Shown: one piece after another, positions 1-42,911 of the stretch
Layout: each line of letters starts with the position of its first letter
How positions within the stretch are numbered: position 1 is the stretch's first letter
NCBI RefSeq assembly: GCF_019097595.1
Contig: NC_080719.1
Coordinates: forward strand, 14,110,001-14,174,000
Direction: 5' to 3'
Source: Hemibagrus wyckioides
Lineage: Eukaryota; Chordata; Actinopteri; Siluriformes; Bagridae
DNA: 64,000 nt
Position numbers and translations under genes: made by a program
Notes under the pieces: model-generated
The model's database searches: none
Told to the model about the DNA's origin: nothing
The model's input: the letters and a program-made list of their open reading frames with translations, nothing else

Positions 1-914
1 ATAGCAGTTAAACTAATAACTTTAATTATGCACAAAGTTAAAAGTTAGTGGCTACAGTGTGTGGAAGTGGTTTAATTAAAAGCAACAAAACACCAGATTG
101 AAACTAGCATGCCAACATTGCTATGACAGTTACAGGGAGTCTACTGATATGCATTATGTCCAAAGATCACACTCTATCCACTAGTTAGTGCACTGTTTGG
201 GGAAACTGGGCATCTTATAATTATGTCCCAAAGCAATGTGGAGAATATGTAGTGCACTTGTAAAATTCTACAGTGTTGTTTTCTAGCTGGTACAGAATAC
301 CCATAATGCCATTAAAGGGAATATTTGGGCATAGTTTTGGCTTCTGAATCTCTGGTAAGCATTTTCTAAGGATTCATTGTTGACTGTTGTCTCTTTATGT
401 GATGTTATGATTCAGGCTTTGACTTTCTTTTTCCCGTCATCTGAACAGACGGTGGGTTTTTTGTGGGTGTGGCTTAATTTGTACATATAATTCTGAAATC
501 AGCCACTAAACCACAAAGGCACTGAGGTTTTCCTGACAAGAGCTAACCAACAAACACTAAACAGAAACGTATCTAAATAAACACATTTATTATAACAGAA
601 AACTGTAGCATTTAATTAACAAGGCACCTTTTGAGGAAACGGGACAAAAATAAAACACACCACAAATCAAACAGGAAAAAATCCTTTTGAGTAAAAGTGT
701 CTATTTTGACTTGCTGAAATATCAGAGCCCATGAGTGCTGTTTAGAGGAGATACTGTACAGATACAGATTATGCTAGAGGACACACAACACACAGGATAC
801 AGCTGCACTTTTCTCAACTTTAAGCAAATTAGGAACAACCTGATAAAGCAACAAATCCAAATGATTCCCTGGACCAATCACATGGTCTGAAATTTCTTCC
901 CACACTCACATTAC

Positions 915-1540
915 CTATACAGCAGAACCTCAGCATATAAATGACCACCCTTATGAACTGCCTTAAGAATTGAAATTTTGCGAGAATTTTGCATCGCCAT
1001 ACAAAACAATTTCGTCAAACGAACGAATTGAACAGCAGCTAAGATGGGCGTACGTCCGAGAGCCGTTCCAAACTTGTTTGCGTCAGTGGAAAGCCAAGTG
1101 AAGTGAGTATACAGATTTTACCTTTTTTTTTTTTTTTTTAGTCAGGGAAAGCTGTTTTCGAAAGAGGCAACTCACGATACCACCGTTGCCTTTGGCATGT
1201 GTTCAAAAGCTATGATTTTTCACACGTTTTTTTTGTTGACAGGCTAGTGCCGTGGGTGGTCTGTTCTATTTTTAGCCCAAACTTGGTAGCACGACTTCCT
1301 GTGAGGAACCTTGACATGGAATGCTTGGCTTGGGTCAGTTCTTTGTAAGCAGCCATACAGTTTACATACACTTCGTATTGGTAATATTGGTCATATTTTT
1401 GAGTGGCTGGAACGGATTATCTGCATTTACATTATTTCTTATGCGAAAGTTTGTTTTGCAATATAAGTTTTCACATTAAGAACACGCCTCCAGAACAAAT
1501 TCGTATGACGCTTTCGCTCTAATTATACTGGACGCTATAG
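915..1540. repeat. probable DNA-transposon remnant
   Basis: Left part has AGCAGAACCTCAGCATATAA and TTTCGTCAAACGAACGAATT. Right part has ACGGATTATCTGCATTTAC and ACAAATTCGTATGACG. This resembles a common fish repeat whose ends carry AACCTC and ATTCGTATGACGAGGTT-like sequence. The class is not determined and the ends are approximate. Confidence 0.35.
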
Positions 1541-2244
1541 TATACAACTGTAGAAGAGTAATGATTTATATTCTCACTTCCTCGTGTTTTCTCAGGGAGT
1601 TTTTCCTTGCCAGTGTCACTATTTAAACATAAGTGCTATATGACTAAAATGTATTTGAACTGAAAGGAGTTGAAAACAAAAAAATTGAAGAAAAACAAAA
1701 ACCTTTATAATGGTTTCATTTTGTCCAGTTATATAGAAGCTTACAAAGAAAATTCTCTCAGTAGGAAGATGTTTCAGGAGTTGTCACTTGCTAGTGTGTG
1801 TGCAGGCTAATTTGCTTTAGAAGTAACTTGTGTCTGTGGGATTTTCTGTGACATGTTAACAAGAGCAGTGTTAATTTATTAAGTCATAAAATTACCATAA
1901 ATGCTAGAGAAGCACACCAAAAAAACCAGGCAAGTTTCACATAACTTAATGATGTGTTTAACATCAATGTTCAGATTCTGTCTGTCCCAGTGAGGGTACT
2001 TTGGTTAAAAAAATAACAAAAAAAAAAACAATTAGCTAAAAGTCAGAAGTTTAAGGAAATTTGCAGGTGTTTAAAAACTGGGAAATGGGAATTTGTAATA
2101 TTTTTAGATGCAGTGTTATAGTTTGTATATTTGTGTAGTAAATATTGTACACGCTGAACTTGGAGCATTTATTTAAATATTTACAGCCCAACTGAAGGTT
2201 CTCCTCATGGTGCTAACACAGCAACATGGAGACAAACAACAGGG

Positions 2245-2249
<5 letters not shown>

Positions 2250-2282
<33 letters not shown>
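2250..2282. repeat. (TG)n microsatellite
   Basis: About 16 uninterrupted TG units in kdm4b intron 13. Confidence 0.95.
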
Positions 2283-2286
<4 letters not shown>

Positions 2287-3325
2287 GAGGGTGAGGTGGG
2301 GTGGGGGGTTGGAAGTCTTTAAAGGCTTGTTCAGTTTTCTCAGCAAATTCGTGCTGACTGCACCAAAACAGCATTCAGTTAGGACTGTAGAAAGCAATCA
2401 TACAGCAGCATCACCTCACTGAGCAACCCTCACACACACACAAACACACACACACTCTAATTGGCTACGCGGCTTACGTTCAGCCCGAGTAGAGGAGAGG
2501 AGAGAGGCACTAACTAAACAAACAGCTTTTTCCACTTTTTTCACACCACCCACCCCGAAACTTTGCAGAAGCAGAATGTTTTTCAAAGTAAACACCAACT
2601 CTCAAGGTTCAGGCCGTGCAGAAGGAAATTGGCTGGAATCGTTTGATTGACAGTGTGATGTTGAGATGAAGATGAGGACCAGGCGGAAGAGGGAAAAAAA
2701 AGAGAGAGAGAGAGAGAGGAAAAAGATGAGGGAGTGGTGGAGGAAGAGCAGGCTCTAGTGGAATCTCTCTGCAGAGCTCAGATCAGGGTTTAGTGTTGAG
2801 GGCAAATATCAAGTGATCCAGACCAAAAAAACTCATTATTTTTATTATTAAAATCCTATTTTGCCATGAAACCTAAATATAAATTAGATCTTTTAGAGAG
2901 ACCGACATGTTTACAGTGTCAAATAATGTTTACAGTGTCTTGCTAATAAAAAAAATTCAACAATATGCAAGTGTATACAGGTGTATGTTCAACACCCCTG
3001 GTGTAGGGAATAATATCAAAGTATATTAAACAAGTTATAAAACTCATGGATGGGGTGTAATAAATAAAATAAATAAATTAAATAAAATAAAATAATCAGC
3101 TAGAAACCAATATCCTCACATTTGCTGCCTACCTTAGAATCCGCTTTACTGCAATTCTCTTGTTTATAATGGAAATGTATAAGACGGTTAATGCTGAGCC
3201 CAGAACTGTGGAACTTCACCATTAGAGGAACTTCACCATTTTGCGACAGATTGGGAAACACTGCTGTAGGGTTACACCGAGACTTTCTATGTTGTGTGCA
3301 AGAGTGTGTGTGTGTGTGTACTCAC

Positions 3326-34383
<31,058 letters not shown>

Positions 34384-34989
34384 GCTCGCAGGTAAGCTAA
34401 TGCAAAATGCATAAATAAAAATACAGAGAAATATATAACAAATTCTGATTACTATCAACATTTTTACATATCAAATAACAACAAAAATAATACAACATGG
34501 CAGCTGGAGCTCTAGTCAAGCCACTTTATCATGTGAATGAATGGCTTCCTGTGGATGAGTGAAGAAGATCTTTAAGATTAAAACACAGGAAATAACCTAG
34601 ACTCAGCAGCCCATGCACAGATTTGGTTCCAAAACACTATCTATGAACTATATGGGGCAAGCAGTAGATAGAAGTCAGAAAGCAAAATGAGACATCTATG
34701 CAGTGAACTCACAACACTGTGTGTCTGTAAGAAATAACAAACAGGCCACCAATTCCCCAATTTGGATACAATTTACGAGGGGTAAATAATACACAAATGC
34801 ATGAATATTATGAGCTTTACTGCATTTCACTATTCACTGAACATACTTTCATCCTTAAAAGGTGCATCATGTAAAATTAGTCCTTTTTATTTTCAAGATT
34901 GCTTCATTAACGGTGAGGTGGGTTCAACACCTGAATGATTCCTGGCCTTGTTCACAAAGCTGAGGCTCAGGATATACAGTGGACCACAG

Positions 34990-35480
34990 ACTGTTTAAAT
35001 AATGACCAATACTAACGCTACGTTTACACATGCAGCGATGTTATCACTGCAAGTCATCTGTTGCTGTACTATGAAGTCGTCAGTAGATGTTCCTACTACT
35101 GGTTGCCATGGTAATAATATTTATCAGTGGGTGGTGCAACTTGACAACAAATCAGTTTTCTTGCCACTAAAACGAAACATTCTGGAGGGAGGTTTTGCCT
35201 TAATATATATAAAATTCACTAGTGTACATACGCATCATACCATACGAGACGTAGGAGAAGCAGTCTTCACTCCAACTGGTAGTCGCTGCACTAAGTCTCT
35301 CCCTATTTACATAAAGTTTGTTTCAACGTTGGACAACTATTCACCAAAGGTCACCATCACTCACATGACCGGAAGTCACCAACACTCACTGGAAATTCAT
35401 CATCTCCGGTCGGTTATTTGTATAAGTAAGGAAACTTTATTTCCGATTGAAATTAAAAGGCAGATGTGTACAATCTTATA
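34990..35480. repeat. possible DNA-transposon remnant
   Basis: ACTAACGCTACGTTTACACA, GCAGCGATGTTATCACTGCA and GTTGCCATGGTAATAATATT resemble a known fish element style, with a TAGTCGCTGCACTAAGTCTC block 250 bp away. The 159-codon open frame across it has no recognisable domain and is not called as a gene. Confidence 0.35.
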
Positions 35481-35669
35481 AACAGAACAGAGCTGGAATT
35501 ATTGAATTATATTTCTAATTCCTTGCTCAAAAATCATTTTGATTAGATCGTTTAAGATCTAGCCAAAAATCAAATCTGTCACCAACAACTAAAGAAAAAT
35601 TAGTAGATAAATACCTAGCAAAAAACCCAAGCAAATAATCAAAGATAATGAAGTTCATAGTTCATATAA

Positions 35670-35701
<32 letters not shown>

Positions 35702-35787
35702 CAAACTTAAGCTTCAGAACACAGTCACCGACTTATATATACAAATTTAACTGGAGAAAGACATCAGAGTGTACCAATCTTTTCTAT

Positions 35788-35789
<2 letters not shown>

Positions 35790-35827
<38 letters not shown>
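35790..35827. repeat. (CA)n microsatellite
   Basis: About 19 CA units. Confidence 0.95.
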
Positions 35828-35829
<2 letters not shown>

Positions 35830-36559
35830 CCATGTGGAGGGTTTTTTTCCCCATATCTGCATAAACATTTGATCAAGGTTTATTATGTCCTGGTCTGCTA
35901 TTCTATTAGACATAACAAGATATGCAGCTGAAATTCTCAGTGAAAGGCATTTGAACTGTAAGTGAACACTTTATGATACATTATACCAGCAACTATCAAA
36001 CCCTAGCAACTTTTTTTTTTGAAGTTTCTTATTATTAGCCAGAGTTTCAGTGCTGAGTTTAATTAAGTTTGAAGAAAGAAAAAAAAAACTTAAGTATTTA
36101 CAGTTGAGCGACTTCTTCATTTTTTTTTCCCCTGACAGTTTGCTCTGTCCAGTTCAGGCAGAGTTTTAGGTGTTAGAGGTGATGTTCACTCCTGCTCACT
36201 CAGCCTTTCTCTGCCTGAGCGACTGTGATAAAAAACTGCTTTATTGACTTTACCCTAGGGGCAATATTGGCATAGTATGACCTTGTTATTTGATTACAAG
36301 AATATAGTTATCGTAAAATAATAAAGTGCACTTGTATGAAAAAGGTGTCCAAAAAAAATAATAAAATCAACTCGAGAGGCTGCTTTAGAAACCAAGCACT
36401 CCATAAACACTCAAGAGCAAATAGATTTGGAGAAAGAAACTCATTTCAGCCATACACCAAAGACAAATCTAAATATTAAAGTTAATTCTGCTGTATAGAT
36501 TTATTCTGGTACTTACTGGTTTCATTTCTATTTCAGATAAAATTGCCTTCCCAAACTTA

Positions 36560-36910
36560 CATTACAGCAACTTTAACCATTGTTCCCTTACCAGCTTCTT
36601 CTTTTTTTTTTTACTCAAATAGTAATTAAGACAAAAAAAAAAAAAGATAATTTTATTCACAAAGAAACCAAAAATCATCATCTGGCCTGAAGACTCTCTA
36701 GTGAAAAACGTACTGACTGTTACAAAGCTCTAACGCTGGGAACTCTTTCTGTAAATGTAAAATATGCTATACTAAAAACGTTATGCTTTCTATTCTGTTA
36801 AAAAACAGAACATTTTAATTCGTATGAGTTAACCTGGGATTTGAATTACTGTCAGATCTGCTGTTAAAGAAATGAATCAACTTACTAGCCAATCACATTC
36901 AAGAATTCTG
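36560..36910 (+). repeat. dispersed repeat family copy (E)
   Basis: Shares ACAGCAACTTTAACCATTGT, TTCCCTTACCAGCTTCTTC, TGTTACAAAGCTCTAACGC, GGGAACTCTTTCTGTAAATG and ACATTTTAATTCGTATG. Confidence 0.5.
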
Positions 36911-37132
36911 CCTGGCTATACTATGCAAGAACTTTCCATTCTAACTGCAGATCTACTTTAGAAATAAAAATGTCAAATAAATAACTAGTCTTAAAGTGCA
37001 TTCTGGGTCAAAATGAAAAAAACAAAACTAACTATAATTGAATATGTATAATAAGGATATACAGCGATCACCGATAACATTATGAGCAGTGCCAGGTGAC
37101 GTGACTGATGATCTCATCATGGCACCCGCTAG

Positions 37133-37715
37133 GCCGAGTTCACACTGCACGATTTTCAAAGTCATCGGATCACTGTTGTTTTCACACTGCACGACTATCT
37201 AGGGTAGCATTCAGTCACTGCTGTGTTCACACTGTACAATGGATCGGTGACAGGAGGTTTCACACTGCATGACTTCACTATAGGAAGATTCGCCGACAGC
37301 TCTGTCTGGTCCGCAAACTGCGTTTCACAACCGAACATACACGAGTGATAAGGAAATAACGCTAGATCACACGTGAGACTCTATTAAACTATAATATTGT
37401 GCTCCAACTAAAGCTGTGCCTGCTGATATTGTGGTCTATAACTCTTGCTCAAACTGCCCTCTGCCCTGCATCTCGCTCTCTCATTGGCTGTAGGTCATCA
37501 CCAAGGTATTTTTCAGTCAGAGCTCCTTTCACACTGTGCGAGTCTGTGTTGAGTCACCAACAGGTCCAGATATTTAGCATGCCAAATATTTCGGTCAGAT
37601 CAAGTTTTTGGTCATTCACACTGCACGATTGTCACTCGCGTACACGCGCTCCACTTTGCCTTGATTTTGCAAAACTAGTCAGCGACTGAAAAGTCGTGCA
37701 GTGTGAACTCTGCAT
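37133..37715. mobile_element. MITE nested in the Tc1 relic
   Basis: 583 bp with inverted ends: GCCGAGTTCACACTGCACGA on the left and, read in reverse, GCAGAGTTCACACTGCACGA on the right. TAG flanks both ends (37130-37132 and 37716-37718), a likely 3-bp target duplication. The empty site is visible in the sister copy at 41.7 kb. CACACTGCACGA-type words recur inside. No transposase domain; superfamily undetermined. Confidence 0.75.
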
Positions 37716-37786
37716 TAGTGGGCGGGATATATTAGGCAGCAAGTGAACATTTTGTCCTCAAAGTTGATGTGTTAGAAGCAGGAAAA

Positions 37787-37954
37787 ATGGGCAAGCGTAA
37801 GGATTTGAGCAAGTCTGACAAGGGCCAAATTGTGACGTCTAGACGACTAGATCAGAGCATCTCCAAAACTGCAGCTCTTGTGGGGTGTTCCCGGTCTGCA
37901 GAGGTCAGTGTCTATCAAAAGTGGTCCAAGGAAGGAACAGTGGTGAACCGGTGA
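37787..37954 (+). pseudogene. Tc1 transposase N-terminal remnant
   Basis: [20 protein letters not shown], then [20 protein letters not shown] and [12 protein letters not shown]: the helix-turn-helix of a fish Tc1-like transposase. A stop follows at once, and only fragments of the next portion (QIAEEVNAGSD, SEYTVH-like) remain; the catalytic DDE core is absent. Confidence 0.8.
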
Positions 37955-39249
37955 CAAGTTCATGTGCGGTCAAGGCTCAGTGATGTACATGAGGCTGGCC
38001 CGTTTGGTCTGATCCAACAGACGAGCTACTGTTGCTCAAATTGCTGAAGAAGTTAATGCTGGTTCTGATACAAAGATGTCAGAATACACAGTGCATGATG
38101 GGTCAGGGCTGTTTTGGCAGCAAAAGGGGGACCAACACAATATTAGGTCATAATGTTATGCCTGATCGGTGTACAAGCAAGCATTTCTAAAATAATTCTG
38201 CTTACATTTCAATGATGTTTAATGTGAAATAAAAAGTTTAGAACTCTAATAAAAAAAAAACAGCATGTTTCTGGTGTCTTGGGTTGAGAGAGCATCACAG
38301 TTTCATAATTACACATGCCATATCTGCACCAACTTGTGTTTTATACCCTCAAACCATGAGATGTTTTAAGATTAGGTCATCATACCATGAAATCCTTCGA
38401 TCTCTAACAGCCCTTCATCTCCCACCTGTGAGCACCCACCTGCCACCCGCAAGCAGGCGAGCATGAGCAAGGCTTCTGGGACTTCTTCAATATTATTAAT
38501 ACTCATCGTTAATGACAGAAGAATTTTTTTTTACATAGCTTTACTGTTATAATAAAAAGAAGAAAAAAATTTACTGACTTTTAATATGGAGGCAAAAACG
38601 CAAAGTAGTGCAGAAACACAAGCAGAAGCTGGTGGCGTTCAGGCCCTTTTTTTGGTTCCACTATCTAATCTACATAACAAACAGACAAACAAGTGCAAAT
38701 AAAAAAGCATGCGTGCTGCATTATAGAGTAAGTGTTACTACACCAAACACATCAACCTGTGTGTGTTTCCAGTGTGTTTAATGCACGTGAACATCAGTAT
38801 AGAGAGTGTATATAATGTAACAGTTGTAACCTTATAGTTGCAGCTTTAAATGGCCCTTTGTGTACGAATGGTTTCACTAGAAGGCCGTAAATATGCACAA
38901 CTCTCCTGTCTAAATACTACACTGTTTCATGCAGATGATCACATCTGCCCCGTGTTAAACAATGAGCCTGAAATGAACAAAGATGCTCAAGTTGCCCAGT
39001 TTAAACTGGTTTTGACATGCGTTCATTCCACCATAATAATAAAAAAGTCAACATGTCCGATCGACGACAGCCCTGCCATAATACCGCCTACGACCCTCTC
39101 CGGGATCATTTCCAAACTGCTATACAAGCCGTTAAGACGTGATTTAATCAAATATTACCTCCTGCTTTTGTCTTTATTCTCCTTTATCCAATTATCGTTT
39201 GTTTGGCTTTATCCCGTTTTCCGTCCAGCTAAACGCTCGATTAATGCTC

Positions 39250-39430
39250 CATCGCTAGAACTGGGCCTCTCTCCTTGCTGCGGAATGTCCGCGCTTCCTG
39301 ATTGGTCCGAGAGCACGCGTACCTTTCGTGCGGACACAAAAGCCGGATTCTCATTGGACGGTGTGTTTAATTGACTCCGCGCCAAGCCAATCTTATCGCG
39401 GTTACTTGCGCCTGCTAAAGATCACGGAAG
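39250..39430 (-). promoter_or_regulatory. candidate kdm4b promoter / CpG-rich segment
   Basis: Locally CpG-rich compared with the AT-rich surroundings, with GATTGGTCC, CATTGG and CCAATC boxes within 90 bp. It lies about 5 kb upstream of the kdm4b start codon. The first non-coding exon could not be fixed; a possible minus-strand donor (AG|GTAATA) lies near 39158. Confidence 0.4.
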
Positions 39431-40024
39431 ACACGTACACACAGAGGGTGAGTCCTAAATCGGATTCAAGTCAATGGGTTTTTTTATGGAATTAATAATG
39501 CAATAGTACTCCACCCTCCCGGTGTACTGTAATGGTCTCTGTCATAAGGAAACCTGACCATTGTTATTGTACACATTTTGGCTTTATTTGTCACAACATA
39601 TCCCAATTTATCCCACGATCATTACAAAATGATGGATAACTTAAGAAAGGCCACTTAAACTTGCTCATCTCCTAAACCCGTTACCAGTAGCAAGCTATGA
39701 TAGACAGACAGATAAATATCACAAGCATTGTTTAGGTAGGAAGAATAAATAAGTATAGACTTTATCTGAATGTACTTCATACATTTTTAATACATTTTTC
39801 TCTCTATCTGTTTTATTAATCACGTTTGAAAGTTTACAACACACGCATCTAATTATTATTCAGTTATACTTCATTTTAATTATAATTCACTTCAACTTAT
39901 AGATGGAAACAACATAATGATGTTAGAAACTTGTACGTATCAAATTCTTGCATGCGCAATATCTTATAAATGAAAAAGTATGAATAGAACACTGGTGTGT
40001 TGCTATAGGAAAATAATAATGTGG

Positions 40025-40265
40025 CCAACGAAGTGTTACTGTTACCACACCAAAGCTGATTACTTTCCAACTTTTATTATTCCTTTTACACATCAATTTT
40101 ACACTGATTACAATCTTTGACTTACTAATGAACGTGTGTTTTGTTTACTTATAGTTGGTGTTGTGGAACCTCTGCGAGACAAATTAGCTCTTGATATCGC
40201 TTAAATTATAAACAGGCGTTTCCTAAATAGCCATTCTTTTTGCTCTTTCTTGAATTTAATATGGC
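40025..40265 (+). repeat. dispersed repeat family copy (F)
   Basis: Starts GTGTTACTGTTACCACACC and AAGCTGATTACTTTCC like copy C. Then GGTGTTGTGGAACCTCTGC, GAGACAAATTAG and TTATAAACAGGCGTTTCC. Confidence 0.5.
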
Positions 40266-40603
40266 AAAAAGAAATGCAGCTTGGCATATTACAAAGAACA
40301 AACTCCATTTGCTTGTTACAAAAAATATATATAGAGAAAAAATAAAAATATAATATTAGAATGCAAAATCAGTGGCAGAAACATGACAGTGCAATTCTGT
40401 GTGCAATATATATTTAGGTTGAGATAGTGTGTGTTTAGTGTGTGTTGTGCAGTCAATCCAAGCTCTAGTCCTATGAGTTGAGGACCTAAATGTCCTGCAG
40501 AAAACAATCTCATTTCCTCCATGTTTGCCTTCAGGAAATGTCCATTGTTCAAATGACTGAGGTGCTTCAATATTTTCCTGGCCTCAGTCAGCACCATGCA
40601 TGT

Positions 40604-40950
40604 CAGGGAGCTCAGTGAGGATAATGCACACAGCTGATCACACCACCCTCTAGAGAGCTTGCCTATCCTGCTCAGTGAGGATGGTGCACACAGCTGATCG
40701 CCTATCCTGCTCAGTGAGGATGGTGCACACAGCTGATCGCCTATCCTGCTCAGTGAGGATGGTGCACACAGCTGATCGCCTATCCTGCTCAGTGAGGATG
40801 GTGCACACAGCTGATCGCGTATCCTGCTCAGTGAGGATGGTGCACACAGCTGATCGCCTATCCTGCTCAGTGAGGATGGTGCACACAGCTGATCGCCTAT
40901 CCTGCTCAGTGAGGATGGTGCACACAGCTGATCGCCTATGCTGCTCAGTG
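40604..40950. repeat. 39-bp minisatellite, seven full copies plus degenerate flanks
   Basis: Unit: CCTATCCTGCTCAGTGAGGA followed by TGGTGCACACAGCTGATCG. Copies start at 40662 and every 39 bp to 40896, nearly identical (one has CGTATC). A diverged unit lies before (40604) and a partial one after. Because 39 is a multiple of three, both strands stay open and give repetitive frames. Confidence 0.93.
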
Positions 40951-41280
40951 ATGTTCTCAAACCAGGCTGTGATGCTCTGAATGGTGCAGGTGCAAAAGTT
41001 TCTTAACACCTTAGCGAGGTTAAAGTATGCTTAAGCATCTAAGGTGGTAAAGATGCTGCAGGACAAACCTGCTCACAGAAAGAATTATAACAATGATTGT
41101 GTCATCATTAAACAACAACACAGGCATACATTTATTAGCCTTAGATAACATAGAATGTCTACCATACATGAAATGAATGTGATAGGGATTAAAGATGGCA
41201 CTACTGTCAGAGCTCATGTTATATAAAATTAGTCAACACCTTCTAAATAGTCAGTTTCGAGAATTCAACAACGTTGTGAT

Positions 41281-41780
41281 ATACACCGATCAGGCATAAC
41301 ATTATGACCACCTGCCTAATATTGTGTTGGTCGCTGCCAAAACAGCCCTGACCCGTCATGCACTGTGTATTCTGACACCTTTCTATCAGATCCAGCATTA
41401 ACTTCTTCAACAATTTGAGCAACAGTAGCTCGTCTGTTGGATCGGACCACACGGGCCAGCCTTCACTCCCCACGTGAGTCTTGGCCGCCCATGACCCTGT
41501 CACCGGTTCACCACTGTTCCTTCCTTGGACCACTTTTGATAGATACTGACCACTGCAGACCGGGAACACCCCACAAGAGCTGCAGTTTTGGAGATGCTCT
41601 GATTAAACTCGCTCAAATCCTTACGCTTGCCCATTTTTCCTGTTTCTTACATATCAACTTTGAGGACAACTTTTGCCACTAACAACAATCCCACCCACTA
41701 ACAGGTGCCATGATGAAGAGATAATCAGTGTTATTCACTTCACCTGTCAATGCTCATAATGTTATGTCTGATCGGTGTAT
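41281..41780 (-). mobile_element. 500-bp non-autonomous Tc1-like element
   Basis: Terminal inverted repeats of about 27 bp with one mismatch: left ATACACCGATCAGGCATAAC, right (inverted) ATACACCGATCAGACATAAC, both continuing to ATTATGA. The minus strand has only the transposase helix-turn-helix remnant ([14 protein letters not shown] start near 41635). It is the same family as 37059-38173, in opposite orientation and without the inner MITE. Confidence 0.88.
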
Positions 41781-42014
41781 AAGGTAACATGAAGCAAATT
41801 ATCGTGCATTAAATCGGTCACACGATAAGACACACTAGAAATCTATACACAGTTGATTTGAGACACACCCTCACTCTCTAACGTATTGAGCTTCTTCCGT
41901 CCATCTGTTATTGCAGACACTGGAGCCCAGATTGCAGTAGTGAGATGATGTAAAGCGAAAGCAAAACGCGTGTTTTTTGTTCAAAATGCCCGGCTCTTTC
42001 CTCAGTCTAGTGGC

Positions 42015-42135
42015 TTGCACATTACATTTTGATTTATTTAGCAGATGCCTTTATTTTGAATGCAAATCCAAATAGCTGAGCCCAACCTGACAGCGCTGGG
42101 ATTTGAACCTGCAATCTACTGGCCACTACCACCTG
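42015..42135 (-). repeat. tRNA-derived SINE fragment
   Basis: Read on the minus strand: B-box in TTGCAGGTTCAAATCCCAGC, then GGCATCTGCTAAATAAATCA, the common vertebrate SINE tail also seen at 10.2 kb. Confidence 0.75.
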
Positions 42136-42782
42136 CCTGCACACCCCACAGGTTATCCTCACCCAGTTTTTGAAGTGACACAAGTCAAAATAATTAGAGC
42201 CTTCACATAACGTGACAATACTCTGGCTGTGGTTTTAGCACAAGTCCTAGGGGAAGTATGCACCAGAGAGCTGAATGGTAATAGGGAGAGAATTAAAAAA
42301 TATTCTCTTGGTGATGAGAGATGGGAATGGCAAAAGTGTTTCAACACCATAGAGATAATAAATAAAAGACTTCAACTGGGGGAAAAAAATAAAACAATAA
42401 ATTGAAATCTGAATATTTAGGATTCCTGATTGTAAATTAAATTAAATTGATGGAAATATTTTAAATGCAGATTGGTGAACTGCTTCATATAAGATATGGG
42501 ACATCACACCTGTTTCATAATCATATATATTCATATCTTTATAATCCAACAGCTGTGTAAATCCCCTTATTTAACTGAAAGTAAATGATTAATTAAAAAA
42601 TTATTATAAGGATTCGTTAGCACATTTTAATGTCCTCATCCAAACAGTATTGGTTTTATTTGTCTATCAGAAAAGAAACATGGTATAAGAAAGATCGTTG
42701 CAGGAGATTCATGTTTTATTAGATGAAATGTAGAGGTATTAAATAATAATAATATTTAATCTTTATTATTATAGAGTTCATT

Positions 42783-42895
42783 TATTCACTTTCAGCTTTA
42801 TCCTGATCAGGGTCACAGTGGATCCCGAGCCTATCCCAGGGAACATTGGGCATGAGCTGGGAGAGCACATGCCGACGGGGACACCAGTTCAATGC
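42783..42895. repeat. fish interspersed repeat fragment
   Basis: CAGCTTTATCCTGATCAGGG, TCACAGTGGATCCCGAGCCT and ATCCCAGGGAACATTGGGC are hallmarks of a very common fish repeat, probably of LINE origin. Adjacent to the Tc1 element that starts at 42912. Confidence 0.6.
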
Positions 42896-42911
42896 AGGCC
42901 ACAAAGGAAGC

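Larger units (their letters stand above)
1..3325 (-). other. kdm4b intron 13, left part
   Basis: No PHD2- or Tudor-like exon could be found on the minus strand here, so this is read as intron. It holds a probable DNA-transposon remnant (about 915-1540), a (TG)n run at 2250-2282, a (CA)n run at about 2429-2456 and a short (AG)n run at about 2695-2718. Confidence 0.6.
37059..38173 (+). mobile_element. non-autonomous Tc1-like element, interrupted by a MITE
   Basis: Left end ATACAGCGATCACCGATAAC and right end (inverted) ACACCGATCAGGCATAACAT form inverted repeats matching the element at 41281-41780. The plus strand keeps the helix-turn-helix part of a Tc1-type transposase, then loses the catalytic domain. 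A second element (37133-37715) sits inside it. Confidence 0.85.
34397..39040. other. kdm4b 5' region, probable 5'-UTR intron
   Basis: Between coding exon 1 and the CpG-rich CCAAT segment near 39.3 kb. Contains a possible DNA-transposon remnant (34990-35480), (AAT)n near 35671-35702, (CA)n (35790-35827), a dispersed-family copy (36560-36910) and the nested Tc1/MITE (37059-38173). No coding exon seen. Confidence 0.55.
39440..42900. other. kdm4b-uhrf1 intergenic region, left part
   Basis: Contains a dispersed-family copy (40025-40265), a 39-bp minisatellite (40662-40950), a 500-bp Tc1 derivative (41281-41780), a minus-strand SINE (42015-42135) and a LINE-type fragment (42783-42895). No gene recognised. 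Confidence 0.65.

Noticed and set aside
35002..35481. 159-codon plus-strand open frame
   Set aside because: No domain seen and the sequence looks like a transposon remnant.
38850..39374. 174-codon plus-strand open frame at the kdm4b CpG block
   Set aside because: No recognisable domain; the GC-rich end removes stops. It overlaps the probable promoter and has no splice or family support.
40604..40950. CRISPR-like array
   Set aside because: The 39-bp copies are contiguous with no unique spacers, and the genome is eukaryotic.
40316..40980. Repetitive open frames on both strands (214, 119 and 101 codons)
   Set aside because: Produced by the 39-bp minisatellite; openness on both strands shows it is a property of the repeat. 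Recorded as a repeat and a low-level finding only.
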